From NCBI GenBank assembly GCA_035439505.1, contig DAORKJ010000009.1:1-64000 (forward strand): DNA of 64,000 nucleotides, written 5' to 3'. The notes under the pieces were generated by a model. That model had not been told where the DNA came from. It searched no databases and saw only the letters and a program-made list of their open reading frames with translations. Position 1 is the first letter of the stretch, and each line of letters begins with the position of its first letter. Position numbers and translations under genes: made by a program. The stretch is from UBA7236 sp035439505. GTDB taxonomy: Bacteria; Bacteroidota; Bacteroidia; Chitinophagales; BACL12. Positions 26,814 through 36,848 of the stretch are shown here, piece after piece.

Positions 26814-28217
26814 TTATTTAAAATCAGAAACGTCATCTTCTTCAAACCATTTTTTAGTTGAGCTCAACATATTTTTAAGCCAACCCGGTTTTTCAGATTT
26901 ATTTTTTTCCGGTTTATGTTCTTCTTGTGTTTCGTTAGCTGTTTCAAATGCATCTTCATTATTGTTATGTTGCATTTCGTTAACAGTTACCGGTTCTTGT
27001 TGCATCACAGGAACTTCAGTAGTAGTGTTTTGTTGTTCGATTACTACCTGTTCTCTGAAATTTCTGTCCTCCATTCCTTTTAAAATCAGACCAACGGCAG
27101 TTGCATACATTGGGTGACGAATGTCTTCTGATTTAGATTTTGAAAGGTGTTCGGTTGGAAAACCCACACGGGCATCCATTCCGGTGATATACGAAACTAA
27201 TTGAACAATATGTTTTAACTGCGCACCACCGCCGGTTACTACAATACCACCAATCAATTTTTTATGGAAACCTGAAAGTTTGATTTCATAATACACGTGT
27301 TCCAAAATTTCTTCCATTCTCGCCTGAATAATACGTGCGAGATTTTCCACTTTAATTTCTTTTGGTTCACGACCTTTTAATCCGGTGATAGAAATAATTT
27401 CGTTGTCTTCTGTTTCGGTAGCTAATGCACATCCAAATTTCACTTTTAGAATTTCTGCCTGATTTTTCATAATCATGCAACCTTCTTTAATGTCTTCGGT
27501 AATGATATTTCCACCTAAAGGGATAACTGCAGTGTGGCGAATAATACCATCTTGAAAAATTGCGATATCAGTAGTTCCACCACCAATATCCACCAATGCA
27601 ACACCGGCTTCTTTTTCTTCTTCGCTCAATACGGAAGCTGAAGATGCCAATGGTTCAAGAATTAAATCGGTAACTTTTAAACCCGCTTTTTCAACGCATT
27701 TAAAAATATTTTTTGCTGCAGAAATTTGTCCGGTGATAATATGGAAATTCGCTTCTAAACGCACACCACTCATACCAATTGGGTCTTTAATTCCCAACTC
27801 GCCATCCACAATAAATTCCTGAGGTAATACGTGAATAATGCGGTCACCCGGAGGTAAAACCAAGCGATGCATATTTTCAACCATACGGTCGATATCTTCC
27901 ATTGAAATCTCGTTCTCCGCATCGTTGCGGGTTAAGATATCACGGTGTTGTAAGCTTTTAATGTGTTGCCCGGCAATTCCCACATATACTTCGCGAATGG
28001 TAACGCCACTTTTTTGCTCAGCCTCAGCAACAGCAATTCTGATAGCCTCAACTGTTTTGTCGATGTTGGCAACAACGCCACGCATAACGCCAAACGAATC
28101 GGCTTTTCCCATACCAAGCACTTCAATTTTACCATTGTCGGTAATTTGTCCAACAATTGCACAAATTTTTGTTGTGCCGATGTCAAGGCCTGTAATTATC
28201 CGGTTATTCCTGCTCAT
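26814..28217 (-). CDS. ftsA: Cell division protein FtsA
   Basis: A 467-residue actin-like protein that tethers FtsZ to the membrane. The phosphate-1 motif ITGLDIGTTKICAIVGQ, the SHS2/1C domain (about residues 85-165), phosphate-2 VALVDIGGGTTDIAIFQDG and the adenosine motif GGIVVTGGGAQLKHI are present. The C-terminus has a polar linker of about 70 residues and then KPGWLKNMLSSTKKWFEEDD, an amphipathic membrane-targeting helix. The start overlaps ftsQ by 14 bases. Confidence 0.96.
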   Translation of the reverse strand: MSRNNRIITGLDIGTTKICAIVGQITDNGKIEVLGMGKADSFGVMRGVVANIDKTVEAIRIAVAEAEQKSGVTIREVYVGIAGQHIKSLQHRDILTRNDAENEISMEDIDRMVENMHRLVLPPGDRIIHVLPQEFIVDGELGIKDPIGMSGVRLEANFHIITGQISAAKNIFKCVEKAGLKVTDLILEPLASSASVLSEEEKEAGVALVDIGGGTTDIAIFQDGIIRHTAVIPLGGNIITEDIKEGCMIMKNQAEILKVKFGCALATETEDNEIISITGLKGREPKEIKVENLARIIQARMEEILEHVYYEIKLSGFHKKLIGGIVVTGGGAQLKHIVQLVSYITGMDARVGFPTEHLSKSKSEDIRHPMYATAVGLILKGMEDRNFREQVVIEQQNTTTEVPVMQQEPVTVNEMQHNNNEDAFETANETQEEHKPEKNKSEKPGWLKNMLSSTKKWFEEDDVSDFK

Positions 28218-29001
28218 AGTTTATCTTTTTTTCACAAACAATTTGCCCTTTATAATCGAGTTTAATTGTTTCATATTTGTCCCAGCCTGTATAACTCAAC
28301 CCTTCCGCATAAAAAATTTCCAGTTTGTGAAATTTTTCTTCCATGTTGTCAATCCCTCCGAACTCAATTTTGTGATCACCCAATTTTGGTATCAACACAA
28401 AGCTTCCATTATCAGCGACGGAAACTTGTTCAATCTGGGCATTCCAGAATGTGTTGTTGTGGATGAACCGTGTTATTGTCAACACGTTTTTGAGCACCGG
28501 GGTTTCAATCATGTTCGAGTTATAAGTGCCTTCTTGTATGTTTCCTGTAACTACAGGTACACGAGTTGTAAATTTACTGCTGATAGGTATCTTATTAGCA
28601 TTTTCATTAATATAATAATTCACACCATACTTGTTAATAACCCTTGCAATCGGCTGTTTCTGTACAATTTTGATATGTAAATCACCATTTGCATCTAACC
28701 ATGTTTCAGCATCATGCACGTAAGGATCATTTTCCAGTACTTTTTCGATACGACCAACATCAATTTTTTTCAACTGATCACCTTTTACGGAATCACCAAA
28801 TTGATGTAACAAAATTGATTTTACATCTTCATTATCCAAAAAGAACATCCCACTTTCCTGGTCCACCGAAATATCTACATTTTTGCATACCACATCATCC
28901 TGTTTTTTGGCGTTAAAGGAGGTCAATAATACCAAGCCTGTAACGCACGCCACCAGGGTGATTAGACTAAAAATGCGGACTACTTTTTTCTTCCAGCTCA
29001 T
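28204..29001 (-). CDS. ftsQ: Cell division protein FtsQ
   Basis: A 265-residue bitopic protein with one N-terminal transmembrane helix (VVRIFSLITLVACVTGLVLLTSF). A POTRA-like region follows (CKNVDISVDQESGMFFLDNEDVKSIL) and then the beta domain (VEKVLENDPYVHDAETWLDANGDLHIKIVQKQPIARV, the most conserved FtsQ segment). It links early and late divisome proteins. It overlaps murC by 4 bases and ftsA by 14. Sequence identity to proteobacterial FtsQ is low, but position and domain layout are decisive. Confidence 0.9.
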   Translation of the reverse strand: MSWKKKVVRIFSLITLVACVTGLVLLTSFNAKKQDDVVCKNVDISVDQESGMFFLDNEDVKSILLHQFGDSVKGDQLKKIDVGRIEKVLENDPYVHDAETWLDANGDLHIKIVQKQPIARVINKYGVNYYINENANKIPISSKFTTRVPVVTGNIQEGTYNSNMIETPVLKNVLTITRFIHNNTFWNAQIEQVSVADNGSFVLIPKLGDHKIEFGGIDNMEEKFHKLEIFYAEGLSYTGWDKYETIKLDYKGQIVCEKKINYEQE

Positions 29002-30344
29002 GCTTTCAATTTCAGTATTTCGGCTATAGGTTGAACTAATTTATCGATGTCGCCTGCTCCTATCGTACAAATGACATCAAAGTGTGCATTTTTTACTTTT
29101 TCCAATAACGCTTCTTTACTCAGAATTTGTTTATTCGCATTTTTTACACGCGATAAAATGGTATCTGCTGTAACGCCTTCAATTGGTTCTTCTCTTGCCG
29201 GATAAATGGGCAATAAAATAACTTCATCTGCTAAATCTAAACTTGCTGCAAATCCATCGGCAAGGTCTCGTGTTCTGGTAAATAAATGTGGTTGAAAAAT
29301 CGCCGTGATTTTTTTGCCTTTATAAATCTCCCTGACACTTTTCAAAAACATTTTTATTTCTTCCGGGTGATGCGCATAATCATCGATATAAACTGTATTG
29401 GTATCGCTGTAAATTTTTTCAAAACGGCGATAAATACCTTTGAAATTGTTTAATGCGCTGCTTATTTTTTCAGGGGCTATTCCGAGCTGTAACGCTACAG
29501 AAACGGCAGCTACAGCATTTTCAATATTATGAATACCGGGGTATTGTAAGGTAAACTGAATGCCATTACTCAATGTGACAATACTACCATCTAAAGTAAT
29601 GTCGTAATGTTTAGCATATAAATCTGCTGTTGTATCATTGAGACTGTAGCGCCAAACTTTTTCACGTAAATGCGGAATAATTGGTAAAGTAGATTTTACT
29701 ACCATTAATCCACCTGCTTCCGTTTTATTACCAAATTCGATAAATGCTTTTTCCACTTCTGCCTGAGTGCCATAAATTTCTAAATGGTCGCTGTCAACAG
29801 CAGTTACTACCGTAATGTTTGGAAATAATCGCATAAATGAACGATCATATTCATCTGCTTCAGCAACCAAAACATCATTATCGCCAATCACAAAATTGGA
29901 ATGAAAATTCGTACAAATACCACCTAAAAATGCGGTGCAATCATATCCTGAATCTTTTAAAATCCAGGTAATCATTCCCGAAACCGTAGTTTTTCCATGC
30001 GAGCCGGAAACCGCTATGGTAAAGCGTTCTCGGCTAATCATACCCAACACTTCCGAACGCTTATACAAAGGATATTGATGGTCGATAAAATAATTTAATT
30101 CCTGGTGATGTTTCGGAATTGCAGGTGTATAAATAACGATATCAGTTTGTCTGTCGATTAATGCCACACTGTCCTCATAATGAATAAACATTCCCTCCTG
30201 CTCTAACTGTTGTGTGAGAGCAGTACGTGTACGATCATAACCGGAAACATCAGCGCCAAGATATTTAAAATACCTTGCCAATGCGCTCATACCGATGCCG
30301 CCAATACCTACAAAATATACCCGTTTAATGTTATTTAACTGCAT
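28998..30344 (-). CDS. murC: UDP-N-acetylmuramate--L-alanine ligase
   Basis: A 448-residue Mur ligase adding L-Ala to UDP-MurNAc. The N-terminal Rossmann domain YFVGIGGIGMSALARYF, the ATP loop AVSGSHGKTTVSGMI, VAEADEYDRSF and the C-terminal DDYAHHPEEIKMFL motif identify MurC among the Mur ligases. It starts three bases after murG and overlaps ftsQ. Confidence 0.96.
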   Translation of the reverse strand: MQLNNIKRVYFVGIGGIGMSALARYFKYLGADVSGYDRTRTALTQQLEQEGMFIHYEDSVALIDRQTDIVIYTPAIPKHHQELNYFIDHQYPLYKRSEVLGMISRERFTIAVSGSHGKTTVSGMITWILKDSGYDCTAFLGGICTNFHSNFVIGDNDVLVAEADEYDRSFMRLFPNITVVTAVDSDHLEIYGTQAEVEKAFIEFGNKTEAGGLMVVKSTLPIIPHLREKVWRYSLNDTTADLYAKHYDITLDGSIVTLSNGIQFTLQYPGIHNIENAVAAVSVALQLGIAPEKISSALNNFKGIYRRFEKIYSDTNTVYIDDYAHHPEEIKMFLKSVREIYKGKKITAIFQPHLFTRTRDLADGFAASLDLADEVILLPIYPAREEPIEGVTADTILSRVKNANKQILSKEALLEKVKNAHFDVICTIGAGDIDKLVQPIAEILKLKA

Positions 30345-30347
30345 ATA

Positions 30348-31454
30348 TTAATTTACGCCCGGAATTAATTTAAATACTTCATCAACAATTCGCTCTGCTG
30401 CATCTTCAATAGCAAAAGCTTTTATATTATTACTTAATGTTGTTCGTTTATTTTCGTCATTTAACAATTGTAATGCAGCGGGAATAAGTTGTTCCTGCGC
30501 ATGTTTATCGCTAATATGTATGGCTGCATTTCCTTCCACTAATGCCATTGCATTTTTTGTCTGATGGTCTTCAGCAGCAGCCGGAAAAGGCACCAGAATA
30601 ACGGGTTTGCCTACCAAACACAATTCAGATATAGCAATAGCTCCGGCTCTTGAAACAATTACATCGGCAGCTGCATAAGCATGGTCGATATTGGAAATAA
30701 AATCAAACACTTTTACATTATCATAACCTCTAGCTGCTTGTTTACAGCTTTCAAACATTAATGTACCAGTCTGCCAAATCACCTGAATTTTTTGCTCCTT
30801 GAAATAATCTAATCCACCCATTAAACAATTATTCAATGTTCGTGAACCGAGACTACCTCCGACAATTAATAAAATTTTGCTGTCTAAATCAAGGTCAAAA
30901 TCCTTTCTCGCTTTTTCAGGTTTTACATTACATAAAACGATATTTTGTCGTACCGGATTTCCTGTTTTTACCACTTTTTCTTTAGGGAAAAATTTATCCA
31001 TGCCGTCATAAGCAACGCAAACTGTTTTTGCTTTTCGCGATAAAATTTTATTCGTAACTCCGGGAAAAGAATTTTGCTCTTGGATAATAGCCGGAACACC
31101 ATTGCGCATTGCAGCGTTAAGTGATGGTCCGCTCGCAAACCCGCCTGTACCAATAGCTACATCCGGTCTAAATGATTTCACTATCGACCCTGCTTTAAAA
31201 TAACTGGCAATTAATTTAAAAGGGAAACTCAGGTTGCGCATATCTAATCCGCGATGAAATCCGCTAATCCATAAACCTTCAATTCGGTAACCTGCTTTAG
31301 GCACCTTTTCCATTTCCATTTTATTTTCAGCGCCCACAAATAATATATTCGCATCGGGGCGACGACGTTTAATTTCGTTGGCAATAGCAATGGCAGGAAA
31401 TATATGACCTCCTGTTCCACCACCACTAATTAATATGTTTATTGCCTTTTGCAT
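30348..31454 (-). CDS. murG: UDP-N-acetylglucosamine--undecaprenyl-PP-MurNAc-pentapeptide transferase
   Basis: A 368-residue GT-B glycosyltransferase that converts lipid I to lipid II at the inner membrane face. The glycine-rich NILISGGGTGGHIFPAIAIA loop, the second loop IVGGSLGSRTLN and the UDP-GlcNAc site VIVSRAGAIAISELCLVGKPVILVPFPAAAEDHQTKNA are present. It overlaps ftsW by one base. Confidence 0.97.
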   Translation of the reverse strand: MQKAINILISGGGTGGHIFPAIAIANEIKRRRPDANILFVGAENKMEMEKVPKAGYRIEGLWISGFHRGLDMRNLSFPFKLIASYFKAGSIVKSFRPDVAIGTGGFASGPSLNAAMRNGVPAIIQEQNSFPGVTNKILSRKAKTVCVAYDGMDKFFPKEKVVKTGNPVRQNIVLCNVKPEKARKDFDLDLDSKILLIVGGSLGSRTLNNCLMGGLDYFKEQKIQVIWQTGTLMFESCKQAARGYDNVKVFDFISNIDHAYAAADVIVSRAGAIAISELCLVGKPVILVPFPAAAEDHQTKNAMALVEGNAAIHISDKHAQEQLIPAALQLLNDENKRTTLSNNIKAFAIEDAAERIVDEVFKLIPGVN

Positions 31455-32722
31455 TAGGCTTTTGTTTTTTTATTTGTTGTTGATATTGCATCTACTGCCA
31501 TATCTTCTAATACTATTTCATCCTCTTCCATTACATTTTCAGCAATTTCTTCCATTCCTTCTGCCTGATTGATTTCCTCTTCTTCTTTCATTTCAATTTC
31601 TCTGCTCACACTCAAAATAATTCCAATACTCAAACTGGTGAACCAAAGTGAAGTTCCACCCATGCTCACCAACGGCAATGTTAAACCGGTTGTCGGCAAT
31701 AAATGCACGGCAACGCCCATATTTACAAATGCCTGAATAGTTAAAACTAATCCTAAACCAACGGCAAGTAATGCACCAAAACTACTCGGTGCTTTTGCCA
31801 CAATTTTTATACATCGATAAAGAAATACGAGATATAGAAAAATAATAAATATGCCTCCTATCATGCCATACTCTTCAATAATTGTTGCATAAATAAAATC
31901 CGCGTAAGGGTATGGGAGAAAATCTTTTTGTGTAGAATTTCCAGGGCCAACACCAAAAATCATCCCTTTAGCGATGGCGATTTTAGCCTGATCTGTCTGA
32001 AAAGAATCATCTTCTGTTCCTCCATTTATAAAACTTTCCACACGTGAATTCCATGTCCCCAAACGACCAACATCCGGTAATAAATAGGATAATCCAATAA
32101 TAATTCCCAATAAAACAATACCTGCTCCAACCGTGAGCATGATATATTTAAATTTTACTCTTCCAACAAACATTAATACAATACAGGAAAAAAATAATAC
32201 GCTTGCTGTAGATAAATTTTCCGGTAATATCAATGCACAAATAATAGCTATAGGTAATATCACCGGGATAAACGCTTCTTTAAAAGATTCAATTTTTTCC
32301 TGTTTTTTTGACAACACCCTTGCCGTATACATAATCAATGCAAACCTTGCCAAATCGGATGTTTGGAAGGTAAGATTAATTACAGGAAGTGTAATCCACC
32401 GTGAAGCATCATTAACTTCCGGAGCAATAGTCATTGTATAAATTAACGCAGGAACACTCAACCATAACAAAATTTGCGCAATACGACTATAATATTTATA
32501 TGGGATAAGGTGACTGAGATACATCAACAAAATACCAAACACCATAATAATAAAGTGTTTGATTAAATAATACTCTGTATTTCCACCGGCCGATTTATAT
32601 GCCAGTGTTTCTGTTGAGCTATAGACAGCCAGCAGCGAAACCACTGAAAGTACAAAAACAACCAGCCATATATAACGGTCGCCTTTGACTTTACTTAATA
32701 AAAATGTTACCGGTTTCGACAT
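31454..32722 (-). CDS. ftsW: Lipid II polymerase FtsW (SEDS family)
   Basis: A 422-residue SEDS glycosyltransferase with about ten transmembrane helices. YIWLVVFVLSVVSLLAVYSST is helix 1, and GMIFGVGPGNSTQKDFLPYPYADFIYATIIEEYG is the diagnostic extracellular loop with the catalytic Asp. The PTTGLTLPLVSMGGTSLW motif near the end is also typical. The cytoplasmic tail (about 45 residues) is acidic. FtsW pairs with the FtsI transpeptidase encoded in the same cluster. Confidence 0.96.
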   Translation of the reverse strand: MSKPVTFLLSKVKGDRYIWLVVFVLSVVSLLAVYSSTETLAYKSAGGNTEYYLIKHFIIMVFGILLMYLSHLIPYKYYSRIAQILLWLSVPALIYTMTIAPEVNDASRWITLPVINLTFQTSDLARFALIMYTARVLSKKQEKIESFKEAFIPVILPIAIICALILPENLSTASVLFFSCIVLMFVGRVKFKYIMLTVGAGIVLLGIIIGLSYLLPDVGRLGTWNSRVESFINGGTEDDSFQTDQAKIAIAKGMIFGVGPGNSTQKDFLPYPYADFIYATIIEEYGMIGGIFIIFLYLVFLYRCIKIVAKAPSSFGALLAVGLGLVLTIQAFVNMGVAVHLLPTTGLTLPLVSMGGTSLWFTSLSIGIILSVSREIEMKEEEEINQAEGMEEIAENVMEEDEIVLEDMAVDAISTTNKKTKA

Positions 32723-32740
32723 CTTACCTTTTTGTGAATA

Positions 32741-34087
32741 TTATAATTCGCGAACGCGCGCTTTAAATTGATTACCTCTGTCTTCAAAATTTTCAAATAA
32801 ATCAAATGAAGCACAAGCAGGTGATAATAAAACAACATCACCATTGTTGCCAAGGCGATAAGCCATTTCAACACAATCGCGCATGCTTTCAGTATTTACC
32901 ACAATATCTACCAGTTTGCTAAATGCCTGTTGTATGCGGGTATTATCTTTTCCAAGACAAACAATAGCTTTCACTTTCTTTTTTACTAAATCAGTAATAA
33001 GCGAATAATCGTTGCCTTTGTCGATACCACCAACAATCCAGATTACCGGTTTAGTTTGGCTTTCGAGTGCATACCATGTGCTGTTTACATTGGTAGCTTT
33101 TGAATCGTTAATAAATTCGATGCCATGTACCTGAGCAACAAATTCTAAACGATGTTCCAGTGTTGTAAAATCCGAAAAACTCTCGCGAATGTTTTCGTTG
33201 TTCAACCCAAGTAATTTTCCACTGATGCCTGCGGCCATCGTGTTGTACTGGTTGTGTTTTCCTTGTAGCGCTAATTCGTTAATGGTCATTGTAAATTTGT
33301 TTTGGTTGATTTGAATTTGTATTTGGTTATCTGCAACCCAGGCGCCTTCACCTTGTCGGTCATCCAATGTGAATGGTAATACCTTTGGGCCGTTGTTATT
33401 ATTAATTTCTTTATTTAATGTTTCAGTTATAACAACATCATCGGCATTATATATGAAATAATCGCCGGCAGTTTGATTCATTTTGATTCTGAATTTAGAT
33501 GCCACATATCGCTCGAACTGATATTCATAACTATCTAAATGGTCTGGTGTTATATTTAATAAAATCGAGATATAAGGTTTAAATGTTACGGCATCGTCTA
33601 ATTGAAAATTGCTGATTTCCAATACATAGTATTCATGTTTGCCGTTAGCTACCAATTCAGCAAAACTTTTCCCGATATTCCCTCCAATTGCCACATTTAA
33701 TCCCGCCTTTTGCAACATGTGAAAAGTAAGTGATGTGCATGTCGATTTGCCGTTACTTCCTGTTATGGCAATTACTTTGCCTTCACAATATCTCCAGGCA
33801 AATTCAATCTCTCCAACTACAGGAATGTTGCGTTCCCGTATTTTTTTCATCACTTCGTACTTTTCCTGAATGCCCGGGCTTTTTATTATTTCATCAGCTG
33901 CAAAAATGATATCGTAACTATGTGTTCCTTCTTCAAATGTTATCCCTTCTTCCTGTAATTTATTTTTATATACTTCTTTTATTTTACCCTTGTCGCTCAC
34001 AAACACGTCGAACCCTTTGCGCTTTGCTAAAATAGCAGCACCTGTTCCGCTTTCGCCTGATCCGAGTATGACAAGTTTTTTGTTCAT
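32741..34087 (-). CDS. murD: UDP-N-acetylmuramoyl-L-alanine--D-glutamate ligase
   Basis: A 448-residue Mur ligase adding D-Glu. VILGSGESGTGAAILAKRKG is the N-terminal nucleotide-like domain, AITGSNGKSTCTSL the ATP loop, and FINDSKATNVNSTWYAL, WIVGGIDKGNDYS and LLSPACASFDLFENFEDRGNQFKA are diagnostic for MurD. It overlaps mraY by one base and is followed by ftsW after 18 bases. Confidence 0.97.
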   Translation of the reverse strand: MNKKLVILGSGESGTGAAILAKRKGFDVFVSDKGKIKEVYKNKLQEEGITFEEGTHSYDIIFAADEIIKSPGIQEKYEVMKKIRERNIPVVGEIEFAWRYCEGKVIAITGSNGKSTCTSLTFHMLQKAGLNVAIGGNIGKSFAELVANGKHEYYVLEISNFQLDDAVTFKPYISILLNITPDHLDSYEYQFERYVASKFRIKMNQTAGDYFIYNADDVVITETLNKEINNNNGPKVLPFTLDDRQGEGAWVADNQIQIQINQNKFTMTINELALQGKHNQYNTMAAGISGKLLGLNNENIRESFSDFTTLEHRLEFVAQVHGIEFINDSKATNVNSTWYALESQTKPVIWIVGGIDKGNDYSLITDLVKKKVKAIVCLGKDNTRIQQAFSKLVDIVVNTESMRDCVEMAYRLGNNGDVVLLSPACASFDLFENFEDRGNQFKARVREL

Positions 34088-35391
34088 TATCTCACCTTAA
34101 GAGTAACAATTGATACGATGGCTAACAAAATGGTGATAATCCAAAAGCGTGTTACAATTTTTGTTTCGAACATGCCTTTTTTCTGATAATGGTGATGCAG
34201 CGGACTCATTAAAAATATTCTTCTGCCTTCACCATATTTCTTTTTAGTATATTTAAAATAACTCACCTGAATCATGACACTTAAATTTTCCACTAAGAAA
34301 ATGCCACATAAAACAGGTATTAATAATTCTTTGCGAATAACAATTGCGAGAGAAGCAATTATACCTCCAATTGTTAAACTTCCGGTATCGCCCATAAATA
34401 CTTGTGCAGGGAAAGCATTATACCATAAGAAACCGATACATGCTCCGATTAATGCTGCACTAAATACTACCAATTCACCTGAATCTGGTATGTACATGAT
34501 ATTCAGGTAATCACTTAAAATGGCGTTACCCGCTATATAGGCAAATATTAATAAGGTTAATACTATGATTGTTGATGTTCCTGCGGCTAATCCATCAAGT
34601 CCATCTGTCAAATTAGCACCATTCGAAACGGCCGTGATAATGATGATAATAATTAATACAAATACTAAAGGGAATAACCACTTTTTAGTATCATCACTTG
34701 CCCATCCTACCAGCCATTCGTAATCGAACTCATTATTTTTTACTAATGGAATAGTAGATTTTGTTGAGCGCGTATCATGACTAAAAAATTTAGTGCCTTC
34801 AGCGTTTAACATGCCTGAACCTTCTAACCGAACATCATTGGCAGCATACGATTCAACCGGTCTTCCAACAGGCTGACCATTTTCTACCTCATACACATAA
34901 ATATTATCGTAGTCACGTAATTTAATATCATCAGAAAAATATAATACCAAACCTACAATGGCTCCAAGTCCAACCTGGCCCATTACTTTAAACTTGCCTC
35001 GAAGTCCTTCCTTATTTTTTTTGAAGACTTTAATATAATCATCCAAAAATCCGATTAAACCCATCCACACTGTCACAATTAACATCAACAGCACATAAAT
35101 ATTTTTTAAATCGGCCAATAATAAAACCGGAATTAACAAGGCTAGAATAATAATAATTCCACCCATTGTTGGTGTACCTTTTTTACTTAACTGTCCTTCC
35201 AATCCTAAATCACGAACCGATTCACCAATTTGTTGTTTTTGTAAAAACTTGATAATTCTTTTTCCGATAATCAGCGAAATAATTAATGATAACAATACCG
35301 CCATACCTGCTCTGAATGAGAGGTATTGAAACATCCCGGCGCCGGGAAAATCATATTGTTGGTCGAGCCAGTTAAAAAAATAGTATAACAT
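34087..35391 (-). CDS. mraY: Phospho-MurNAc-pentapeptide transferase with periplasmic insertion
   Basis: A 434-residue polytopic enzyme making lipid I. Catalytic residues are visible at FLDDYIK (Asp117, Asp118) and NLTDGLDGLA (about 260-269); SPLHHHYQKKG near the C-terminus is the conserved loop. Between helices 4 and 5 there are about 85 residues (154-240) where E. coli MraY has roughly 30. The insertion is polar (NIYVYEVENGQPVGRP, FFSHDTRSTKST) and is a feature known from Bacteroidota versions. It overlaps murE and murD by one base each. Confidence 0.96.
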   Translation of the reverse strand: MLYYFFNWLDQQYDFPGAGMFQYLSFRAGMAVLLSLIISLIIGKRIIKFLQKQQIGESVRDLGLEGQLSKKGTPTMGGIIIILALLIPVLLLADLKNIYVLLMLIVTVWMGLIGFLDDYIKVFKKNKEGLRGKFKVMGQVGLGAIVGLVLYFSDDIKLRDYDNIYVYEVENGQPVGRPVESYAANDVRLEGSGMLNAEGTKFFSHDTRSTKSTIPLVKNNEFDYEWLVGWASDDTKKWLFPLVFVLIIIIIITAVSNGANLTDGLDGLAAGTSTIIVLTLLIFAYIAGNAILSDYLNIMYIPDSGELVVFSAALIGACIGFLWYNAFPAQVFMGDTGSLTIGGIIASLAIVIRKELLIPVLCGIFLVENLSVMIQVSYFKYTKKKYGEGRRIFLMSPLHHHYQKKGMFETKIVTRFWIITILLAIVSIVTLKVR

Positions 35392-36848
35392 TATCGAGAC
35401 AGGGTTTTGAAGGTTTCAGAAAGTATTTGTTTATCGTCGAAAGGGTATTTCACACCTTTTATTTCCTGATATTTTTCATGGCCTTTTCCGGCAACACAAA
35501 TCACATCACCAGGTTTTGCCAACATCACGGCAGTTTTTATTGCTTCTTTCCTATCTGTAATGGATAAACTTTTTTTAATTAAATCGCCACTCAATCCACT
35601 TTCCATTTCATGAATAATTGTCTCCGGTTGCTCGCTGCGCGGATTGTCGGATGTTAATATCGCTTTATCACTTAATTGCGCTGCCACTTTTGCCATTACC
35701 GGCCGTTTCGTTTTATCTCGATCACCGCCACAACCAACCAGTGTAATAAGCTGTTGGTCCTTTTTGAGCATGCTGCGAACGGTTGACAATAATTTTTCAA
35801 CCGCATCAGGTGTATGGGCATAATCTACAATACCGGTAATACTGTCATTTTCGGAATACACAATATCAAAGCGTCCTTCTACAGGTTTTTGTTTGCTGAG
35901 TGCAGTAAGTACTTCGTTTTTATTAAATCCCAATAATATACCTATAGCATAAACGGACAATAAATTCCATGCATTAAATTCTCCCAATAAATTGGAATGA
36001 AATTCAGCACCATCTAAATTTAATACCAGTCCGGTAATTACATTTTCCTTTATTTGTGCTTTAAAATTGGCAGGTCCTTTAACTGAAAAAGTATATTTAG
36101 CTGCAGCACAATTTTGTAACATTACTTCTCCATTGCGGTCGTCGCTGTTCACTAAAGCAAAAGCCGTTTTGGGTAATGCGTCAAAAAACATTTTTTTAGC
36201 ACTGAGGTAATGACTAAATGTTTTATGATAATCTAAATGGTCGTGGGTAATATTGGTAAAAACGCCACCGGTAAATTGTAATCCTGCAATACGGTGTTGA
36301 TGCGCTGCATGTGAACTCACTTCCATAAATACATAATCACATCCCGCATCTACCATTTGCGCTAACAACGCATTTAATTGCACCGGGTCGGGTGTAGTAT
36401 GCGTTGAAGGGATGATAGTATCATGAATTTTATTTTCTACAGTTGAAATTAATCCAACTTTAAATCCTAAATCGCGCAATAAATGATAAGCAAGTGTTGC
36501 TGTTGTGGTTTTGCCGTTAGTACCTGTAATACCAATTAATTTTATTTGCGTGGAAGGGAAATCATAAAATGCATGTGCCAATTTTCCCAACGATTCAGCA
36601 GCATTTTTAACAATAATAAATGGTAATTCAGTAACAATTCCTGCTCTGTTTTCAGCAATAATAGCACTGGCACCTGAAGCAATTGCCTTATCAATAAATT
36701 GATGTCCGTCGACAGTTGTTCCTTTAACGGCAACAAATACATATCCGGGTTTCACTTGACGACTGTCGGAAGTGATACCTGCAATAGGGATATCGTTTGC
36801 TATTGCTATATTGCCTAAAACGGATAATATGTTATTTAACTGTTTCAA
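35391..36848 (-). CDS. murE: UDP-MurNAc-tripeptide synthetase (meso-diaminopimelate type)
   Basis: A 485-residue Mur ligase adding the third amino acid of the stem peptide. ITGTNGKTTTATLAYHLL is the ATP loop and STHTTPDPVQLNALLAQM binds the substrate. The SDNPRSEQP motif matches the DNPR signature of enzymes that use meso-diaminopimelate, so the peptidoglycan is predicted to be of the mDAP type. It overlaps ftsI by four bases. Confidence 0.96.
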   Translation of the reverse strand: MKQLNNILSVLGNIAIANDIPIAGITSDSRQVKPGYVFVAVKGTTVDGHQFIDKAIASGASAIIAENRAGIVTELPFIIVKNAAESLGKLAHAFYDFPSTQIKLIGITGTNGKTTTATLAYHLLRDLGFKVGLISTVENKIHDTIIPSTHTTPDPVQLNALLAQMVDAGCDYVFMEVSSHAAHQHRIAGLQFTGGVFTNITHDHLDYHKTFSHYLSAKKMFFDALPKTAFALVNSDDRNGEVMLQNCAAAKYTFSVKGPANFKAQIKENVITGLVLNLDGAEFHSNLLGEFNAWNLLSVYAIGILLGFNKNEVLTALSKQKPVEGRFDIVYSENDSITGIVDYAHTPDAVEKLLSTVRSMLKKDQQLITLVGCGGDRDKTKRPVMAKVAAQLSDKAILTSDNPRSEQPETIIHEMESGLSGDLIKKSLSITDRKEAIKTAVMLAKPGDVICVAGKGHEKYQEIKGVKYPFDDKQILSETFKTLSR

